Origin: Chloroflexota bacterium
Lineage (GTDB): Bacteria > Chloroflexota > Anaerolineae > B4-G1 > SLSP01
NCBI GenBank assembly: GCA_009908585.1
Contig: JAAAOZ010000434.1
Span: 1 to 5,161, forward strand
Direction of reading: 5' to 3'
Length of the DNA: 5,161 bases
Position 1 is the first letter of the stretch; each line of letters opens with the position of its first letter. The notes beneath the pieces were generated by a model that searched no databases, was not told where the DNA came from, and saw only the letters and a program-made list of their open reading frames with translations. Positions 1-5,161 of this stretch are shown in pieces. Made by a program: the position numbers and the translations under genes.

Positions 1-182
1 ATGACGTCGCCGAGCCGCACAAGATCTTGCTCCGGCGTTATGCTCAGAGTACCAAAAAGCGTGATGGAGCGAATTTTCACCCGAACCTCCTCATTTTTGA
101 GTTGCTTGAGTTAGCTATGGATGAACTTCAGTATATCGGCGCCCGGCGTTTATACAAACCAGTTGAAACGCCCGCCAATTAG
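1..182 (+). CDS. C-terminal fragment of an unidentified protein (5' end outside the window)
   Basis: The frame that starts at base 3 is open from the window edge and ends at TAG 180-182, giving 59 residues. It begins DVAEPHKILLRRYAQSTKKR and ends YKPVETPAN. The composition is that of a normal soluble protein, with a basic stretch followed by an amphipathic segment (LLIFELLELAMDELQYIGARR) that is probably helical. The other two forward frames are Ser/Arg-rich or stop early, so this frame is the likely coding one. I do not recognise the family and there is no motif to name. The bases look less GC-rich than those of lplA. It lies on the same strand as lplA, with 78 bp between them and no terminator hairpin, so some read-through into lplA is possible. 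That it is a gene tail is fairly likely; its function is unknown. Confidence 0.55.
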   Translation, partial: DVAEPHKILLRRYAQSTKKRDGANFHPNLLIFELLELAMDELQYIGARRLYKPVETPAN

Positions 183-190
183 GGTACACT
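163..190 (+). promoter_or_regulatory. Probable sigma-70 promoter for lplA
   Basis: TTGAAA at 163-168 and TACACT at 185-190 are separated by 16 bp. Both hexamers are close to consensus and the site lies 70 bp upstream of the lplA start, overlapping the last codons of the upstream gene. Transcription would begin near 197. The match is by eye only. Confidence 0.45.
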
Positions 191-260
191 CTCAACAAGG
201 GACAAGACCATCCGACGATCAGACCAAGGACTAACTGACTATGTACAAGGAGAAAGCGCA

Positions 261-1244
261 ATGATCTATGTCGATAATGAAAACATCACCGATCCGCGCA
301 TCAACCTGGCGATTGAGGAACATCTGCTCCGCGATAAAGAGCAGACGATCCTCCTCTTCTACATCAACGCGCCGTCGATCATCATCGGACGCAACCAGAA
401 CACGATGGAGGAGATCAACTATCCCTACGTGCAGGAGCACGGCGTCCACGTGGTGCGCCGGCTCTCCGGCGGCGGCGCCGTCTATCACGATTTGGGGAAC
501 CTCAATTTCAGCTTCATCACCCAAGATGAGCCAGGGAGTTTCCAGAATTTCGCCAAGTTCACCCGGCCCGTGATCGATGTACTGCACGATCTGGGCGTGC
601 CCGCCGAGCTCAGTGGGCGGAACGACATCCTGGTCGACGGTCGCAAGGTCTCCGGCAACGCCCAATATCGGCGCGGCGAGCGGATGTTCAGCCACGGCAC
701 GCTCCTCTTCGATACGACGCTGGAGGATGTCGTCGCCGCGCTCAACGTCAGCCAGAGCAAGATCACATCCAAGGGGCTGAAGTCGGTGCGCAGCCGCGTC
801 GCCAATATCACCGAGTTCTTGGATGAGCCAATCGATATTCTCACCTTCAAGCATCGGACCTTGCAGGGCGTCTTTGATCGCGAGAGCGATTTCCCCTCCT
901 ACAAGCTGACGGAGGACGATTGGGCGCAGATCCACGAGATCTCCGAGCAGCGCTACGCCAACTGGGACTGGAACTACGGTCGCTCGCCGAAGTTCAACGT
1001 TCGGAAGACCCACCGCTTCCCCATCGGCGAGGTCGATGTGTGCATCGAAGTGGAACGCGGCGAGATCGAGAGCCTCAAAATCTACGGCGATTTCTTGGGC
1101 GAGGGCGAGGTGAGCGACATCGAAGCGAAGTTGGAGGGCATGCGCTACGATCAAGAGGCCGTCGCAGCCGCGCTTGAGGATATGGATCTCTCCCCCTATT
1201 TCGGCGGATTAACCACCTCTGAATTTGTCGCGCTTCTCTTCTAA
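261..1244 (+). CDS. lplA: Lipoate-protein ligase A (LplA family, two-domain)
   Basis: This is a 327-residue cytoplasmic enzyme expected to activate lipoate with ATP and attach it to a lysine of lipoyl domains (pyruvate and 2-oxoglutarate dehydrogenase E2, glycine cleavage H protein). The catalytic domain carries the family signature RRLSGGGAVYHD (residues 66-77). It also has GRNDILVDGRKVSG (119-132), whose Lys129 matches the conserved active-site lysine, then SRVANI (178-183) and the conserved WDWNYGRSPKFN (235-246). A small accessory domain follows (about 255-327, beginning near GEVDVCIEVERGEIESLKIYG). The total length is close to the 338 residues of E. coli LplA, so this looks like a complete long form and not the N-terminal half alone. 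ATG 261 is preceded by AAGGAG at 247-252, 8 bp away. The gene has a probable own promoter and is closed by a strong terminator, so it is likely monocistronic. Octanoyl- or lipoyl-transfer relatives share the fold, but the C-terminal domain favours a true ligase. Confidence 0.93.
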   Translation: MIYVDNENITDPRINLAIEEHLLRDKEQTILLFYINAPSIIIGRNQNTMEEINYPYVQEHGVHVVRRLSGGGAVYHDLGNLNFSFITQDEPGSFQNFAKFTRPVIDVLHDLGVPAELSGRNDILVDGRKVSGNAQYRRGERMFSHGTLLFDTTLEDVVAALNVSQSKITSKGLKSVRSRVANITEFLDEPIDILTFKHRTLQGVFDRESDFPSYKLTEDDWAQIHEISEQRYANWDWNYGRSPKFNVRKTHRFPIGEVDVCIEVERGEIESLKIYGDFLGEGEVSDIEAKLEGMRYDQEAVAAALEDMDLSPYFGGLTTSEFVALLF

Positions 1245-1271
1245 CCTGAACCGCAGCGCATCCGCCGCACC

Positions 1272-1310
1272 AAAGCCCCGCGAGATTTTCGAAAATCTCG
1301 CGGGGCTTTT
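1272..1310 (+). terminator. Strong rho-independent terminator after lplA
   Basis: Bases 1272-1290 and 1291-1309 are exact reverse complements, forming a 38-bp perfect palindrome centred on TTCGAA. The lower stem is GC-rich (GCCCCGCGAG) and the 3' side ends in TTTT at 1307-1310. The hairpin starts 27 bp after the lplA stop and ends 13 bp before the lexA -35 box, so it insulates lexA from lplA. The A-run on the left arm could also let it act on the other strand. Confidence 0.88.
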
Positions 1311-1323
1311 CTCAAATTGACCC

Positions 1324-1352
1324 TTGACATAGAACAAATGTGCGATTATAAT
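1324..1352 (+). promoter_or_regulatory. Consensus sigma-70 promoter of lexA
   Basis: TTGACA at 1324-1329 and TATAAT at 1347-1352 are both perfect consensus hexamers with the optimal 17-bp spacer. Transcription would start around 1359, leaving a leader of about 63 nt before the lexA start codon. So strong a promoter needs a repressor to be held down, which fits autoregulation by LexA through the dyad in its spacer. Confidence 0.85.
1332..1343 (+). promoter_or_regulatory. Probable LexA operator (SOS box) inside the lexA promoter
   Basis: GAACAAATGTGC matches the Gram-positive type LexA box GAAC-N4-GTTC except for one base in the right half (GTGC). It lies wholly within the spacer between -35 and -10, where bound repressor would block RNA polymerase. 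LexA genes are usually autoregulated. The site was identified by eye, and I saw no better match elsewhere in the window. Confidence 0.55.
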
Positions 1353-1380
1353 TGGGATAAATTGGGATAGTTTGGGATAC
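1351..1380 (+). repeat. Three 10-bp tandem repeats at the lexA transcription start
   Basis: The core TTGGGATA occurs at 1352-1359, 1362-1369 and 1372-1379, exactly 10 bp apart. Only the bases between the cores differ. The array begins in the -10 box and runs through the expected start site into the leader. A 10-bp spacing puts each copy on nearly the same face of the helix, as in arrays of regulator binding sites. It does not resemble a LexA box, so the binder, if any, is unknown. Alternatively it is a chance or slippage-derived microrepeat. Confidence 0.6.
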
Positions 1381-1421
1381 ACATTCAATATTTTTACCAT
1401 TCTCACCCAAGGAGGCCCACA

Positions 1422-2084
1422 ATGACCGCGAAGGCCGCGAAATTACCGAAGCGCCAGAAGAGAGTTCTGACCTTTATCCAAAATTACATGCAACAGCACG
1501 GGCGTCCTCCAACCGTGCGGGAGATCGGCGAGGGAGCGGAGATCTCCTCCACCTCCCTGGTCTCCTACTACCTTAAGCGCCTGGAGGAACGGGGGATTCT
1601 CTCCCGCGAACCGGGTGTCTCACGGGGCATCCGCCTCGAGCAACCCTTCGATGTTACGATGCTCCCTGAAGACAACGAGACCCTTTCCATTCCCTTCTTG
1701 GGCTACATCGTCGCCAGCGAGCCGATTCCCGTGGAGCCGCTGCCCGGCACTGAGACCGTGGAGGTCAATCGCGCGCTCCTGGGTCGCGACCCTGAGAAAC
1801 TCTTCGCGCTCAAAGTGGAGGGCAATTCGATGATCGATGCCTTAGTCAATGATGGCGACCTCATCATTCTTCGCCCTCAGGAGACGGTGAACAACGGCGA
1901 GATGGCGGCGGTCTGGATCGATAGCAGCGGCGGCGAGGCCACGCTCAAGAAGGTCTATCGTGACGAAGGCTCTTCAAACGTCCGCCTGGTGCCCGCCAAC
2001 CCCACAATGAAGCCTATCCACGTGCCCGCCGACGATGTCCAGATCAAGGGCAAGGTCGTGATGATCATCCGCACCTTGGAATAA
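1422..2084 (+). CDS. lexA: LexA repressor, SOS regulator and self-cleaving serine peptidase
   Basis: This is a 220-residue DNA-binding repressor of the SOS DNA-damage response. It cleaves itself when activated by RecA filaments on single-stranded DNA. The N-terminal winged helix-turn-helix spans about residues 8-72 and includes RPPTVREIGEGAEISSTSLV and the recognition-helix region SSTSLVSYYLKRLEERG (42-58). The C-terminal S24 peptidase domain follows. The cleavage region is FLGYIVASEPI (92-102), so the scissile bond is predicted to be Ala98-Ser99 instead of the usual Ala-Gly. The nucleophile is Ser136 in VEGNSM (132-137), where many relatives have GDSM. The general-base lysine is Lys176 in ATLKKVYR. 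The length is slightly above the roughly 200 residues of E. coli LexA, with a longer linker around 73-88. ATG 1422 has AAGGAGG at 1409-1415, 6 bp away. A perfect-consensus promoter with an operator-like dyad lies upstream, so autoregulation is likely. Confidence 0.95.
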   Translation: MTAKAAKLPKRQKRVLTFIQNYMQQHGRPPTVREIGEGAEISSTSLVSYYLKRLEERGILSREPGVSRGIRLEQPFDVTMLPEDNETLSIPFLGYIVASEPIPVEPLPGTETVEVNRALLGRDPEKLFALKVEGNSMIDALVNDGDLIILRPQETVNNGEMAAVWIDSSGGEATLKKVYRDEGSSNVRLVPANPTMKPIHVPADDVQIKGKVVMIIRTLE

Positions 2085-2123
2085 CGCACAAATCCAGGGG
2101 AGTTGTGACCGAGCTTCTAGCCC

Positions 2124-2272
2124 TTGCGTCCCCGCCTCAAGATAAGGGGCAAACGAAGCAGTTCCAAGTTGTCTGTGAGAAGCACGAGATTGCGCGCTAA
2201 GCAGCTCGGCGCCTGCATCAACCCCAACTTCGTTTGCCTTGAACTTGGTTAAGACCGCTCCGGGGCGCCGAG
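2124..2272 (+). other. Non-coding stretch with interleaved inverted repeats, possible structured RNA
   Basis: The 468 bp between lexA and the next gene (2085-2552) contain no convincing protein gene. They do contain two perfect inverted repeats: GGCAAACGAAG at 2148-2158 with CTTCGTTTGCC at 2228-2238, and CTCGGCGCC at 2205-2213 with GGCGCCGAG at 2264-2272. The arms are interleaved (A, B, A', B'), so if both pair in one RNA the result is a pseudoknot. An alternative weaker hairpin pairs CCCC at 2130-2133 with GGGG at 2146-2149, flanked by TTG at 2124-2126 and CAA at 2150-2152. It would compete with the first stem. A terminator follows at 2325-2360. This may be a lexA 3' UTR structure or a small RNA. 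I could not match it to tmRNA, 6S, SRP or RNase P RNA, and saw no clear promoter of its own. Confidence 0.3.
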
Positions 2273-2324
2273 AGCGATTTCTCCGGTCGATTTGCTTCGA
2301 ATTCCCGATAATACAGCCCACGGC

Positions 2325-2360
2325 AACAAGGCCGACTCTTTTACCGGGTCGGCCTTGTTA
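2325..2360 (+). terminator. Rho-independent terminator-like hairpin downstream of lexA
   Basis: AACAAGGCCGAC at 2325-2336 pairs perfectly with GTCGGCCTTGTT at 2348-2359 around an 11-nt loop. The 3' side has only a weak U-run (TTGTTATTG), and the left arm would give a similar hairpin on the other strand. It lies 240 bp after the lexA stop, so it probably ends the lexA transcript, or a small RNA encoded between them. It separates this unit from the RAMP gene. Confidence 0.75.
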
Positions 2361-2361
2361 T

Positions 2362-2375
2362 TGTGAGTCCTCACA
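2362..2375. promoter_or_regulatory. Small dyad TGTGAG-TC-CTCACA, possible operator
   Basis: TGTGAG at 2362-2367 and CTCACA at 2370-2375 are exact reverse complements 2 bp apart. The dyad lies directly after the terminator, 57 bp upstream of the -35 box proposed for the RAMP gene. It could be a regulator binding site. It is short enough to be chance. Confidence 0.2.
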
Positions 2376-2432
2376 GCGCCAATCCACCACTTGAATTTCT
2401 CCAAGCCATCGCCCATCCTCGACTCAAGCGCA

Positions 2433-2460
2433 TTGCGAACAGACGAAAGTCCAGTAAAAT
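2433..2460 (+). promoter_or_regulatory. Probable promoter of the RAMP gene
   Basis: TTGCGA at 2433-2438 and TAAAAT at 2455-2460 are separated by 16 bp. Transcription would start near 2467, leaving a leader of about 86 nt. With the hairpin at 2325-2360 upstream, this suggests that the RAMP gene starts its own transcription unit. The match is by eye only. Confidence 0.5.
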
Positions 2461-2538
2461 AGGAGAGAAGTTCATCATACTAGGCTCAACAGCCCTAAAA
2501 ACCTGTCGGGCCTTCCCAACCTATTCGATAACCAGAGT

Positions 2539-2546
2539 TAAGGAGG
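2539..2546 (+). promoter_or_regulatory. Strong Shine-Dalgarno site fixing the RAMP gene start
   Basis: TAAGGAGG is a full match to the anti-Shine-Dalgarno core and lies 6 bp before ATG 2553. It identifies the start of the long open frame that runs off the right edge, and argues against an overlapping frame that begins with GTG at 2363. Confidence 0.85.
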
Positions 2547-2552
2547 GTTCTT

Positions 2553-5161
2553 ATGTTGCTCCAAGGAGAAATTGTCGCCGAATCACCCGTCTACCGAGGG
2601 AATGCGCGGAAGACCTTATTCACTCGCGACGACGACGGCAAAGATCGCCGCGTCTCGCTGGCCGGCGAAATCGGCGGCACAGCCAAATCGCTGATGGACG
2701 CCTTTATTGGCGGCACCGGCGATGGACGAAACATCGGCCTGCTCAACGAGTTGTGGCAGCGACTCTACGGCGAGGGGATGCCCTACAATCTGATCAAAGG
2801 CGTTACCTGTGAACTGCAAGATGCCTCCTATCCAGCGGATCATTTCTTTGATCTGCGGATGGGCCTCAAGTTGGATGAGGATCGCTGGGCCTCGATTGCC
2901 AATGCCAACTACAAGATGGAGACCGTCTTCCGGCACGCGGTCTTCGATTTCAAGATGACGGTCGATGACCAAGCGCTCCAGGAGAACAACAACGCTGCGC
3001 GATTGTATTACATGATGGAAGAATTGCGCGCGGGGCGATTTTGGTTTGGAGCGGGCAAGAGCAAGGGCCTGGGCCACCTCCGTTTGGAGATGGACTTAGA
3101 CGCGCTGGAACCTAACGAGCCGCCGCGCATCGATCCGGCCGCCAATCACTTGCAGATGAACCTGACCTTCAGCGCGAGCAATCCCGTGCTGGTGGGCTGG
3201 AACTGGGGCAAGGTCGATCCTGAGACGCCCTCCTTCGCCGCCGTCGAGGGGCGGCTCCTGATCGCCGCGATGCGCGATCTCCCCACGGAGGTGCAGGAGC
3301 GCCTCCAGGCCGTGCTCGGCGGCCCCATCCTCACGCCGGACGATTGGAAGCGCAAGCTGGCCGAGTACTTACCGCGCACCATCGCGATCTGGCTCCAGGA
3401 AGAGAGCGCCAAGGAACGCGAGGTGTGGACGCTCTCTGAATCCGCTTTGAAGAAGCTGCGTAAGGGCCGCTACCCTCTCGCCAAGCAGGTGATCGAGGCG
3501 GCTAAGCCCCTGTGCGGCCAGCCCTTCCCCAGCCAGGAGGCCGCCGAGGCCGCCTTTGAGGAAGCGTTGGGCGAAAAGGCCAATATGGCAGGGCGTCTGG
3601 TTCGGCAGATGGAATCCGAGCGGATGACGCAACACGAGATCCCGGAAGATGTCTGGGCCGAGTTGGCCGGCGGCCTCGGCTTCGATGAGGCGCTGAAAGA
3701 GGAATTGACCGGCATCTTAGGCGGCGAGGCCGCACTCACCAAGCGCCTGACCCGCGTGTTCGAAGCGATTCTGCCGCGCCTCTATCAACAGATCGACCAG
3801 CAGATTGATCTCCTGCAGAGCGACACCTGGGTCGATGAGGAGATCAAAAACCGCGAGGCCCATCTCCAGATCAAAGTCATGCTGCTGAAGGGCGAGATCG
3901 ACGAACGTCAGTGGAAAAGCTCGTCGCCGCCGGAGGGCGTCAGCACGCGCGCCTGGCAGACCTTCCGCGATGAACACCGGCGCGTGCGCTACCGTTATAT
4001 GACCCATCCCCGCAACCTGCGCAAGAGCATCGTCAACGACCGCAACTTCATCGCCTTCCTGCAAAATTATCGCTCTAAGGCGCGCCAGGAACTCGCGCAG
4101 CCGTACAACGTCGATTTCCGAGGCGGCGGTCCCTTCAATCGCCAGATCGACCGCAAGTACGGCAAACCCTACGACACCGTCTTTATGCGCATGCTGAGTT
4201 GGGCGCCCTCGCACACGCAGGATGGCGGCTGGGAGATCTACATTCCGGGCAGCACGATCAAGGGCGCGTTCCGACGCCGGGCCTCGCAGGTGCTCAAGAC
4301 CTACTTGGGCGAAGGCGGCGGCACCGAGGCGATGATCACGCGCCTCTTCGGCGCCCAGGGGCAGATCGGGCTGGTCTATTTCTCCGACGCTTACCTGACC
4401 GATCCCCACGACCCGAACACCGCGTGGTGCTCAATGGACGGCGTGCGCATGAATCCCGCCACCGGCCAGCCCATCGAAAATGCCAAGTCCGACTATCTCT
4501 TCGCCTACGGGAGCGATCTGGTCTTCCAGGTGCGGTTAGATCTCCAAGACCTCACCGACCGCGACCTGCCCGCCGTGGCGCTGCTCTTCCATCTGCTGGA
4601 GGATTTCCGGCGCGGCGATATCGTCATCGGCGGGGAGAAGACCAGCGGCTTCGGCTGGGTGGAGGCGAATATGCAAAAGCTGACGTGGCTCACGGGCAAT
4701 CGCGCCGGCGTCACGGATGTTCTCTTCGCCGAGCGCGAACTGCACCGCGCTGGCCTCTGGTGGCGCTTGGATTTGGGGGGCGAGGGCGTGGCGGAGACGC
4801 TGCCGTCGCTGCCCAGTCTGCCGCTGCGAAAATCGGTGCAACAGCCGCCCGTCGCGCGAGAGGGCTTCATCTCCCACCGAGCCTTCGGCGGCAACTGCGG
4901 CATGTTGGTGGTCGAGGCCGAGGTGCTGTCGCCGCTCCACATCCGCGAGAGCGGCGAGCCTTCGTGGAAGGTGACGCTCAGAGAGGGCCAGGTCAACGGC
5001 TGGGACGCCTTCTCGATGTCGCCGCCGGCAGCCGCGATGCCCAGGTGGTCGAGCCGGCGGGTCAGCCAGCTCAAATGCCGTCCTCGCCCGGCGTTGGGGT
5101 CTCCTCCGCGCCCGGCACCGGATCGTGACCGCCCGGGCACAGCGGCTGGCAGCGCAGGATG
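2553..5161 (+). CDS. Multi-domain RAMP (Cas7-like fusion) protein, probably CRISPR type III related; 3' end outside window
   Basis: The frame is open for 869 codons from ATG 2553 to the edge. RAMP domain 1 (about 1-190) starts LLQGEIVAESPVYRGNA. It has an acidic loop TRDDDG (24-29) where Csm3-type Cas7 proteins carry the RNA-cleaving Asp, and a glycine-rich loop GAGKSKGLG (166-174). RAMP domain 2 (about 200-715) starts LTFSASNPVLVG (204-215). A mainly helical, charged insertion follows (about 235-520). Then come the core motifs IPGSTIKGAFR (564-574), RLFGAQG (597-603), FSDA (610-613) and GGEKTSGFG (693-701). A third domain seems to begin at VVEAEVLSPLHI (786-797). RAMPs of this kind bind guide RNA in CRISPR effector complexes, and fusions occur in types III-D and III-E; the role here is inferred. 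No array or other cas gene is in view. Beyond codon 820 the residues turn Arg/Ser/Pro-rich, and a -1 frame (stop at 5126-5128) looks more protein-like, so an indel is suspected. The RAMP assignment is solid; the subtype is not. Confidence 0.85.
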   Translation, partial: MLLQGEIVAESPVYRGNARKTLFTRDDDGKDRRVSLAGEIGGTAKSLMDAFIGGTGDGRNIGLLNELWQRLYGEGMPYNLIKGVTCELQDASYPADHFFDLRMGLKLDEDRWASIANANYKMETVFRHAVFDFKMTVDDQALQENNNAARLYYMMEELRAGRFWFGAGKSKGLGHLRLEMDLDALEPNEPPRIDPAANHLQMNLTFSASNPVLVGWNWGKVDPETPSFAAVEGRLLIAAMRDLPTEVQERLQAVLGGPILTPDDWKRKLAEYLPRTIAIWLQEESAKEREVWTLSESALKKLRKGRYPLAKQVIEAAKPLCGQPFPSQEAAEAAFEEALGEKANMAGRLVRQMESERMTQHEIPEDVWAELAGGLGFDEALKEELTGILGGEAALTKRLTRVFEAILPRLYQQIDQQIDLLQSDTWVDEEIKNREAHLQIKVMLLKGEIDERQWKSSSPPEGVSTRAWQTFRDEHRRVRYRYMTHPRNLRKSIVNDRNFIAFLQNYRSKARQELAQPYNVDFRGGGPFNRQIDRKYGKPYDTVFMRMLSWAPSHTQDGGWEIYIPGSTIKGAFRRRASQVLKTYLGEGGGTEAMITRLFGAQGQIGLVYFSDAYLTDPHDPNTAWCSMDGVRMNPATGQPIENAKSDYLFAYGSDLVFQVRLDLQDLTDRDLPAVALLFHLLEDFRRGDIVIGGEKTSGFGWVEANMQKLTWLTGNRAGVTDVLFAERELHRAGLWWRLDLGGEGVAETLPSLPSLPLRKSVQQPPVAREGFISHRAFGGNCGMLVVEAEVLSPLHIRESGEPSWKVTLREGQVNGWDAFSMSPPAAAMPRWSSRRVSQLKCRPRPALGSPPRPAPDRDRPGTAAGSAG

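Noticed and set aside
231..1154. Long open frame on the - strand (307 codons) opposite lplA
   Set aside because: It is the mirror of the lplA codons. Its protein is rich in repeated D/V/A/L patterns typical of antisense frames of GC-rich genes, and lplA has unambiguous family motifs.
1974..2321. Open frame on the - strand across the end of lexA and the following gap
   Set aside because: Roughly a third of it is the antisense of lexA and the rest has no recognisable motif. The gap shows inverted repeats better explained as RNA structure.
2281..2325. CTTCGAATTCCC resembling the T-loop of a tRNA or tmRNA
   Set aside because: The loop has an extra base, no matching acceptor stem or CCA end is present, and no tmRNA tag-coding region or tRNA cloverleaf could be drawn around it.
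2085..2552. Search for a CRISPR array beside the RAMP gene
   Set aside because: No repeated unit of about 28-37 bp with spacers is present. The only repeats are inverted arms of 6 to 12 bp.
2363..2812. Forward frame starting at GTG 2363 and overlapping the RAMP gene start
   Set aside because: It has no good ribosome site. Its second half is an Arg-rich out-of-frame reading of the RAMP gene, which itself has a full Shine-Dalgarno match and RAMP motifs.
3717..4409. Open frame on the - strand (230 codons) inside the RAMP gene
   Set aside because: It is a shadow of the RAMP coding frame, which carries IPGSTIKGAFR and other conserved motifs over the same bases.
4199..5128. Forward frame of 309 codons overlapping the RAMP gene in another phase
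   Set aside because: Most of it is Arg/Gly/His-rich out-of-frame sequence. Only its last 39 or so codons look protein-like, and those are treated as a possible frameshifted end of the RAMP gene.

Overview
The window is GC-rich bacterial DNA with all supported genes on the + strand. It runs from the tail of an unidentified gene, through a lipoate-protein ligase gene (lplA type) and a lexA repressor gene, to a long gene that is open at the right edge. That last gene encodes a fused protein with at least two RAMP (Cas7-like) domains. The LexA sequence and its operator-like dyad (GAAC-N4-GTGC, close to the Gram-positive type GAAC-N4-GTTC) argue against an enterobacterium. A Chloroflexota (Anaerolineae-like) or similar host would fit, but this is an inference from the general look of the proteins and not a demonstrated assignment.

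Layout. Bases 1-182 hold the last 59 codons of a protein I do not recognise. A plausible sigma-70 promoter overlaps its end and serves lplA (261-1244), which ends at a very strong hairpin terminator built on a 38-bp perfect palindrome. Immediately after comes a textbook promoter (TTGACA, 17 bp, TATAAT). Its spacer contains a LexA-box-like dyad and its start region contains three 10-bp tandem repeats. It drives lexA (1422-2084), so lexA is probably autoregulated. The 468 bp between lexA and the RAMP gene hold no convincing protein gene. They contain interleaved inverted repeats (possible structured RNA), a second terminator hairpin, a small dyad, and a promoter with a strong Shine-Dalgarno site for the RAMP gene.

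The RAMP gene (2553 to the right edge) is the most interesting part. Reading the frame by hand gives 869 codons without a stop. It shows a first Cas7-like domain with the glycine-rich loop GAGKSKGLG, then a second RAMP domain with IPGSTIKGAFR, RLFG...FSDA and GGEKTSGFG, interrupted by a large, mostly helical insertion of about 290 residues. After that comes what looks like the first strand of a third RAMP domain (VEAEVLSPLHI). This organisation recalls the multi-Cas7 fusions of type III-D and III-E CRISPR effectors, but it is not a sequence I can match to a described one. No CRISPR array, cas10, cas1 or cas2 is visible here. Near base 5010 the coding signal seems to move to another frame, so the right end may carry a frameshift or a sequencing error.

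lplA, lexA and the RAMP gene are separated by terminators and each has its own promoter, so they are neighbours and not an operon. The window gives no direct evidence that they act together.
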